Below are positions 32,472 to 39,608 of a DNA stretch of 39,608 nt, one piece after another. The notes below the pieces were generated by a model. That model ran no database searches, was not told the DNA's origin, and saw only the letters and a list, made by a program, of their open reading frames with translations. This stretch comes from Nitrospirota bacterium (GTDB lineage Bacteria > Nitrospirota > Thermodesulfovibrionia > Thermodesulfovibrionales > UBA9159): the NCBI GenBank assembly GCA_023382175.1, contig JAMCQB010000014.1, positions 1 through 39,608 on the forward strand, written 5' to 3'. The stretch's first letter is position 1. Every line of letters starts with the position of its first letter. The translations under genes were made by a program, and so were the position numbers.

Positions 32472-32787
32472 TGCTCTTCTTCTACTTTTTATATAAGTAT
32501 TATAGAGATAGTAGTAGTCCCGGTGAATAAGTGTGGAGAACCGGGAGAGCAAGGGAACAAGCCGGGAGAGAAGGGCAGGGAATGTGAATATGTCGGGTAT
32601 TTCTTCTGTGTCTTTGTTAAACGTTTCTCCTGTCCGGAGTTCGCCACACATTCTTCACAGGGAGTCCTCAATCTTCTTGCCATGGGGGTGAGGATAAGGT
32701 ATAATATCTTGCCCACAAAGGGGTAGTTTTCAACAAATTGTTAGTAAGTTGTGAATAAAAAGGCCCTTTTATAACCATACTGATTTT
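32472..32787 (+). other. Probable replication origin (oriC) upstream of dnaA
   Basis: The 316-bp gap holds, in order: an AT-rich stretch (32483-32505); three TAG triplets (32509-32517), the DnaA-trio type motif; a short GC cluster (32519-32523); and two near-perfect DnaA boxes on the minus strand (GGTGAATAA 32522-32530 and TGTGGAGAA 32532-32540, one mismatch each). Another near match is TTCTTCACA (32651-32659). A perfect box TGTGAATAA (complement TTATTCACA) lies at 32750-32758. The order matches the basal unwinding system of bacterial origins. The dnaA promoter lies between. Confidence 0.75.
32677..32705 (+). promoter_or_regulatory. Promoter of dnaA
   Basis: TTGCCA (32677-32682) and a perfect TATAAT (32700-32705) with a 17-bp spacer, about 80 bp before the ATG. 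A perfect DnaA box lies just downstream, so DnaA may repress its own gene. Confidence 0.75.
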
Positions 32788-34137
32788 ATGAGCGTCGGTG
32801 AAACCATGCCTTTGGAAGATATATGGAATAAGAGTCTCTCTATCATCGAAAAAAAAGTAGGCGCCAATGCATTTGAGCTTTGGTTCAAACCCATCAAGCT
32901 CACCCAGATGAAAGAACAAGGGGCGACATTAGAAATTCCCAACAGGTTTTTCAGGGACTGGGTGGAAGACTATTACCCCAATCTTATCAGCGAGGTCATG
33001 GAGGAGATCGTCGGGCATCCGGTAAGCCTGAAGTTCAAGATAGCGGAGAAGGAAGATTCGGCAATCAAGAAGATCGATGCGCGCCTTGAGGGGAGGCGGC
33101 AGCGCCTTGCCAGCAAAGGGATCTATCTGAATCCGAAGTATACCTTCAGCAATTTCATTACCGGGCAGAGCAATCAGTTTGCCCACGCTGCTGCCATAGC
33201 GGTGGCGGAATCCCTGGGGATGGTATACAACCCCTTGTTCATTTACGGCGGGGTCGGTCTCGGAAAGACCCACCTCATTACCGCTATCGGCAATAAAGTT
33301 GCGGACAAAAGGCATGATTATAATATTCTCTATGTTTCTTCGGAACAGTTCACCAATGAATTCGTCGCTGCAATGAGACATGGGAAAGCGGAAGAGCTCA
33401 AGGGGAAATACAGAAACCTCGACCTCCTCCTCATCGATGACATCCAGTTTATTGAGGGCAAGAGCGGAACCCAGGAGGAGTTATTTCACACCATTAATGC
33501 CCTTTACGAGAGGCAGAAGCAGATCGTGCTCTCCAGTGACAGGCCCCCAAAGGAGATCAAGAACATCACCGACAGGCTCAGGTCAAGATTCAGTATGGGT
33601 CTCATTGCGGACATACAGCCGCCGGAGGTCGAACTGAGGATGGCGATCATCCAGAAGAAGGCGGAGACGGAAAGGATCCATCTCACGGACGAGGTGATCT
33701 ACTATCTTGCCTCGAAGATCAAGTCCAATATCAGGGAGCTGGAGGGGAGCCTCATACGGCTCGGCGCCCAGTCGTCCCTCACCGGCGAGGCCATTGATGT
33801 CACCATGGCAAAGAACATGCTGAAGGACATCATCTCCGATGATGACCGGCCCGTAACCATCGACCAGATACAGAAGGTCGTCGCCGAATTCTTCGGCATC
33901 AAGCACCAGGAGATGAAGTCGAAGAAGAGGACAAAGGAGATCGCGATCCCCCGCCAGGCGGCGATGTATGTCTGCAAACAGCTCACCGATTCCTCCTTAA
34001 ATGATATCGGAAAGAACTTCGGGGGTAAGGACCATGCCACGGTCATTTATGCGTGCAGGCAGATGGAAGACAGAAGGTCAAAGGACGAAGATTTCAACAG
34101 GAAGATCGAAAGTCTCTTAAAACGGATAAAAGGATAG
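32788..34137 (+). CDS. dnaA: Chromosomal replication initiator DnaA
   Basis: 449 residues. Domain I (~1-80) is followed by the AAA+ domain with Walker A GGVGLGKTHL (K160) and Walker B LLIDDIQF. The C-terminal DNA-binding domain has the signature DHATVIYACRQ. It binds DnaA boxes and melts the origin. No good SD precedes the ATG at 32788; an ATG at 32806 is the other start. It heads dnaA-dnaN-gyrB. Confidence 0.98.
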   Translation: MSVGETMPLEDIWNKSLSIIEKKVGANAFELWFKPIKLTQMKEQGATLEIPNRFFRDWVEDYYPNLISEVMEEIVGHPVSLKFKIAEKEDSAIKKIDARLEGRRQRLASKGIYLNPKYTFSNFITGQSNQFAHAAAIAVAESLGMVYNPLFIYGGVGLGKTHLITAIGNKVADKRHDYNILYVSSEQFTNEFVAAMRHGKAEELKGKYRNLDLLLIDDIQFIEGKSGTQEELFHTINALYERQKQIVLSSDRPPKEIKNITDRLRSRFSMGLIADIQPPEVELRMAIIQKKAETERIHLTDEVIYYLASKIKSNIRELEGSLIRLGAQSSLTGEAIDVTMAKNMLKDIISDDDRPVTIDQIQKVVAEFFGIKHQEMKSKKRTKEIAIPRQAAMYVCKQLTDSSLNDIGKNFGGKDHATVIYACRQMEDRRSKDEDFNRKIESLLKRIKG

Positions 34138-34150
34138 TAAGGAGGTTCGT

Positions 34151-35251
34151 ATGAAGCTGAGCATTTCGAAGGACGAGATTCAGGAGAAGCTGTCGAATAT
34201 CCAGAACATCGTGGAGAAGAGAAACACCATGCCAATCCTCAGTCATTTTCTCCTTGAAGCGGGGAAGAAGGGCACCCATATCGTGGCAACGGACCTCCAG
34301 ATAGCGATCAAAGAGCCTCTTGCAGCAAAGGTACAGAGCGAGGGAAAACTCTGCATCCCTGCCAGGAAACTCTTCGAGATCGTAAGAGAGGCGGAGGGGG
34401 ATATCACCATCGAATCCGAAGATGAAACGTGGATAAAGGTATCCTTTGGAAAATCCCGGTTCAGGCTTGCCTGTCTCCCCTCCGGGGAATTCCCTGCATG
34501 GCCCGGGGTGGAAAGCGCCGAGGAGATCCGGTTCGGCATAGACGCCCTCTCGGAGATGATCGAAAAGACCATGTATGCCGCGGGGGAAACGGACACCCGG
34601 TACACGCTTAACGGCCTGTTATTTCATATAAAGCCCGGGGATGGGCATATCACCGTCGTCGGGACGGATGGGCACCGGCTCGCCCTTCTCCAGCAGGGGA
34701 TGGAGGCAAAGGTCACCGATGAAAAAAAGGTGATCGTGCCGAGAAAGGCAGCGGCCGAACTAAGAAGGTTTTTTGGCGGTTCAGAGAGTGTTTCTGCTAT
34801 AATAGGTAAGAACCATTTACTCTTCAAAATCGGGGATGTCGAGTTCCTGGTGAGGCTGATTGAAGGTTCGTATCCCAACTATGAGCAGGTAGTTCCCCCC
34901 TCCAATGAAAAGAAGGTCGTGGTGAGCAGGGAAGACTTCCTCAGAACACTCAGGAGGGTATCCATAATGTCCAGGGAACGGAGCAATGCCGTGAGGGTCG
35001 ATATTGCAGGAAGCTCCCTGGCGGTTTCCTCTTCCAATCCCGACATAGGTGAGGCGAGAGATGAAATAGGCGTGGAATATATAGGGGAGGACATATCCGC
35101 AGGCTTTAACGCACGGTATCTCATGGATGCCCTGGGCGCCATGACCTCTGAAAAGGTAATCTTTGCCCTTCAGGACCCTCTGAGTCCTACCCTTTTGACG
35201 GAGGAAGGGAAAGAGGAGTATAAGTGCGTTGTCATGCCGATGAGGATTTAA
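34151..35251 (+). CDS. dnaN: DNA polymerase III beta sliding clamp (DnaN)
   Basis: 366 residues, full length, three similar clamp domains: KLSISKDEIQEKLSNIQNIV at the start, KRNTMPILSHFLLEA, the GEFPAWP segment, and the C-terminal CVVMPMRI. It forms the ring clamp that tethers polymerases. AAGGAGG precedes the ATG at good spacing, and dnaA ends 13 bp upstream. recF, often next, is missing; a short repeat separates it from gyrB. Confidence 0.98.
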   Translation: MKLSISKDEIQEKLSNIQNIVEKRNTMPILSHFLLEAGKKGTHIVATDLQIAIKEPLAAKVQSEGKLCIPARKLFEIVREAEGDITIESEDETWIKVSFGKSRFRLACLPSGEFPAWPGVESAEEIRFGIDALSEMIEKTMYAAGETDTRYTLNGLLFHIKPGDGHITVVGTDGHRLALLQQGMEAKVTDEKKVIVPRKAAAELRRFFGGSESVSAIIGKNHLLFKIGDVEFLVRLIEGSYPNYEQVVPPSNEKKVVVSREDFLRTLRRVSIMSRERSNAVRVDIAGSSLAVSSSNPDIGEARDEIGVEYIGEDISAGFNARYLMDALGAMTSEKVIFALQDPLSPTLLTEEGKEEYKCVVMPMRI

Positions 35252-35254
35252 ATT

Positions 35255-37517
<2,263 letters not shown>

Positions 37518-37712
37518 GGTCTTGGTGAGATGAACCCCCAGCAGTTATGGGATACCACTATGGACCCTGACAAGCGTACCCTGTTCCAGGTGAGCGTTGA
37601 GGATTCGGTGCAGGCCGACGAGATATTCACGATCCTCATGGGCGACCAGGTGGAACCGCGCAAAGAGTTCATCACCAAACATGCGCTGGAGGCGCGGAAC
37701 ATCGATATCTAA
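37518..37712 (+). pseudogene. gyrB: C-terminal part of GyrB after the in-frame TAG
   Basis: 64 codons in frame with gyr[21 protein letters not shown] to the proper terminus [14 protein letters not shown] and TAA. An ATG at 37530 could start a short separate peptide, but no SD precedes it. Full gyrB with the tail would be 801 codons, close to the long E. coli type. Confidence 0.85.
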
Positions 37713-37860
37713 GGTTGCAGGATTGAGGGTTGGCCATAGCATTGGCTGACGCACTAGATGCTCTGGTTAACAACCTTCCAAATTATACCGAATCGATATG
37801 CTAATCGAAGTGGTTATACCGCATACCGGCCCGATTTCAGGGTCTTTTCACTCAGTTTCC
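37713..37860. other. Spacer between gyrB and the restriction-modification genes
   Basis: I see no gene here. AAGGTTG (37711-37717) and CAACCTT (37771-37777) are inverted but far apart. The sequence becomes more AT-rich downstream of about 37.75 kb. gyrA, a frequent neighbour, is absent. Confidence 0.4.
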
Positions 37861-37889
37861 TTGACTTACCACCCCTCTCCTTCTATAAT
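37861..37889 (+). promoter_or_regulatory. Promoter of the restriction-modification operon
   Basis: TTGACT (37861-37866) and a perfect TATAAT (37884-37889) with a 17-bp spacer. The methyltransferase ATG is 113 bp further on; the leader contains a 25-codon frame starting at 37900 (MWNTHKKECSLENIIKANIK...) of uncertain meaning. Confidence 0.7.
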
Positions 37890-38002
37890 TCGCACAGAAT
37901 GTGGAATACGCATAAAAAAGAATGTTCGCTTGAAAATATAATAAAGGCAAATATAAAAAGGCATCTTGACCGATAATCCCCCTTTACAGGTAATATAGAT
38001 GC

Positions 38003-38953
38003 ATGTTTGATAAGCGGCATATTTCAGACAAATTCTCTAATTCAGAAAACATAGTCGTCTACCATGGCGACTGTCTGAAACTTTTGTCGACAATTCCAGA
38101 CGAATCATTACAGTTGATCGTTACCTCCCCGCCTTACAATATTGGGAAAGAATATGAGAAACGACTTAAACTGGAGAAATACATTGAACAGCAAGCTGCT
38201 GTCATACGTGAATGCGTCCGAGGTCTTTCCCCACGCGGAAGTATTTGTTGGCAAGTCGGAAATTATGTTGACAACGGCAGCATCATTCCTTTGGACACCG
38301 TTCTTTATCCAATATTTACAAAGCTTGGACTGAAAATGCGAAATCGAATAATTTGGCACTTCGAGCACGGCCTTCATTGCAGTCGTCGTTTTTCAGGCCG
38401 CTATGAAACTATCATATGGTTTACAAAGTCGGATAATTATGTGTTTAACCTTGATCCCGTCAGAGTGCCGCAGAAGTATCCCGGCAAGAAATATTTTAAA
38501 GGCCCGAATGCCGGTAAACATTCCTGCAATCCTCTTGGGAAGAATCCGGGGGATTTTTGGGTCATTCCTAATGTCAAAAGCAATCATGTTGAAAAAACAG
38601 ACCATCCATGCCAATTTCCTGTTGAACTTATTGAACGGCTGGTCCTTTCAATGACCAACGAAAAAGACTGGGTTTTTGATCCTTTCCTCGGAACAGGCAC
38701 ATCAATTATCGCAGCCGTCCGCCACAATCGTCGAGGTGTTGGCGCTGATGTCATGCCACAATACGTCGGACTTGCAAGACAAAGGATAGAACAAGAAATA
38801 GCTGGAACCTTAAGGACACGCCCTATGAATCAGCCCGTATATGATCCTATAAAAGCGGGGAACAGTTTGACTGTTGCCCCTTGGACAAAAACGGATAATG
38901 CTGATCAGCCTCTCTTAATCAAGGAAAAGAAACGGAGATACGTTGCCCGATGA
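38003..38953 (+). CDS. DNA methyltransferase of a type II restriction-modification system
   Basis: 316 residues. The catalytic motif IV is TSPPYNIG (42-48), and the SAM-binding motif I DPFLGTGTSIIAA (226-238) comes after it, so the motif order is IV then I (beta-like). SPPY rather than DPPY is typical of N4-cytosine methyltransferases. It protects the host from the nuclease encoded next, which it overlaps by 4 bp (ATGA). Base use is more AT-rich than in neighbouring genes, suggesting acquisition. The methylated site is probably that of the partner nuclease; RGATCY is a guess from the nuclease family. Confidence 0.92.
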   Translation: MFDKRHISDKFSNSENIVVYHGDCLKLLSTIPDESLQLIVTSPPYNIGKEYEKRLKLEKYIEQQAAVIRECVRGLSPRGSICWQVGNYVDNGSIIPLDTVLYPIFTKLGLKMRNRIIWHFEHGLHCSRRFSGRYETIIWFTKSDNYVFNLDPVRVPQKYPGKKYFKGPNAGKHSCNPLGKNPGDFWVIPNVKSNHVEKTDHPCQFPVELIERLVLSMTNEKDWVFDPFLGTGTSIIAAVRHNRRGVGADVMPQYVGLARQRIEQEIAGTLRTRPMNQPVYDPIKAGNSLTVAPWTKTDNADQPLLIKEKKRRYVAR

Positions 38954-39582
38954 AGATAGTTGAAACATATTCCCATCTGAACGGTGAAGAATATCTTCTT
39001 GTTCATCACTCGGATATTTACAAAGAAATAAAGAAAGTTATCAGTGCAGTCGATGCGTCAAAATGCATGACAAAGAAAAGCAGAGAAAAGACGATGCATG
39101 GGAAAAAACTATATAATCCGAGAGCCCTGAATTCTGAGTTTCGTCGCTTGTTCAGAGAAGAAGGATGGCATGAATCTCGTTATTCTTATTATGTAACGAC
39201 AAACAGGCAATTTATCCCTGAACTGATACCATTGCAACTAAAGGAGCAGAAGAAATTCCTGATTGACAGGGGAATATCAGAGCCTATTAAATCTTACAAG
39301 CAGACTGATTTTGTTAAAGACCGCGTTGCTATTGAAGTTCAGTTTGGCAAGTATGCTTTTGTTGCATTTGATTTGTTTGTAAAACACCTCCTTTTTTATA
39401 GCGGCGATATTATCAATGTTGGCGTTGAGATACTGCCGGTTAAAGCAATGGCAACTGATCCTTCTGGCGGTCGCTTACTCTCAACTGGCATCGCTTATTT
39501 TGAAGGCGAAGTCTACAATATTTTGCGTCATGGCCGAAGCAGCCCGCCAGTCCCTCTTTTGATCATCGGAATAGCACCATAA
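38950..39582 (+). CDS. BglII/BstYI-family type II restriction endonuclease
   Basis: 210 residues. The active site is D120, E129 and Q131 (KQTDFVKDRVAIEVQFGKY), the unusual D-x8-E-x-Q arrangement of BglII and BstYI in place of PD-ExK. Much of the rest matches what I recall of BstYI: IVETYSHLNGEEY near the start, YYVT, FDLFVKHLLFYSGD, VGVEILP and the ending VPLLIIGIAP. BstYI cuts RGATCY, BglII AGATCT; this enzyme probably recognises a GATC-centred hexamer. The ATG overlaps the methyltransferase stop, so expression is coupled with the protective enzyme first. Confidence 0.9.
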   Translation: MKIVETYSHLNGEEYLLVHHSDIYKEIKKVISAVDASKCMTKKSREKTMHGKKLYNPRALNSEFRRLFREEGWHESRYSYYVTTNRQFIPELIPLQLKEQKKFLIDRGISEPIKSYKQTDFVKDRVAIEVQFGKYAFVAFDLFVKHLLFYSGDIINVGVEILPVKAMATDPSGGRLLSTGIAYFEGEVYNILRHGRSSPPVPLLIIGIAP

Positions 39583-39608
39583 ATAAAATCTGAAGCGAAT
39601 CGGGTGGT

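Noticed and set aside
37758-37976. 72-codon frame between gyrB and the methyltransferase
   Set aside because: It spans a strong promoter (37861-37889) and has no SD or recognisable domain.

Overview
The window is a stretch of bacterial chromosome of middling GC content, coded densely on both strands. Gene content fits an anaerobic or microaerophilic Gram-negative-type bacterium. It has futalosine-route menaquinone genes (mqnB, mqnD), a selenocysteine pair (selA, selB), a small [4Fe-4S] ferredoxin, Lnt, and a dnaA-dnaN-gyrB block. The overall flavour resembles Nitrospirota/Thermodesulfovibrionia-like or deltaproteobacterial genomes. That is a guess from gene content, not a phylogenetic result.

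Layout. 0-5.9 kb: a MerR-type regulator, small membrane proteins, an atypical histidine kinase, an M28 peptidase and an AEC transporter. 5.9-10.3 kb: a plus-strand run of GAF/HD-GYP, inositol-monophosphatase-like, L,D-transpeptidase and YrfG-like nucleotidase genes, ending in a shrunken acetolactate-synthase-like pseudogene. 10.3-13.1 kb (minus): ferredoxin plus cupin, then mqnD plus a soluble PRC/MgtE-N/CBS protein. 13.1-17.8 kb (plus): MoxR ATPase, DUF58 and TgpA-type transglutaminase. Here the DUF58 gene carries an exact 846-bp tandem duplication. 17.8-21.2 kb (minus): mqnB, proA, a decayed MalT/LuxR-like fragment and an MNT-HEPN pair, with several intergenic repeat families. 21.3-25.6 kb (plus): mutL, miaA, hfq, Nudix and a SurA-N-like protein. 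25.6-29.5 kb: selA and OsmC, divergent from selB. 29.7-32.5 kb: tRNA-Phe, lnt and prfB with its programmed +1 frameshift. 32.5-37.7 kb: a likely oriC, then dnaA, dnaN and gyrB. 37.9-39.6 kb: a BglII/BstYI-type restriction-modification pair of different base composition.

The points most worth a second look are these. (1) gyrB has an in-frame TAG in its conserved QRYKGLGEMN motif, with the rest of the gene intact behind it. (2) DUF58 has an exact in-frame tandem duplication. (3) The DNA between prfB and dnaA has the full architecture of a bacterial origin: AT-rich stretch, TAG trios, GC cluster and DnaA boxes. (4) A palindromic repeat is inserted in frame in mutL, and a related copy sits at the start of the L,D-transpeptidase gene. 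(5) A 31-bp inverted repeat with a 26-codon ORF ends exactly at the miaA start. (6) Several genes have a -10 box 5-7 nt before the start codon, suggesting leaderless transcripts. (7) Two pseudogenes were recovered by reading across frames.

I did not find a clearly new multi-gene system. The window is mostly housekeeping DNA with informative lesions, repeats and one acquired restriction-modification system.
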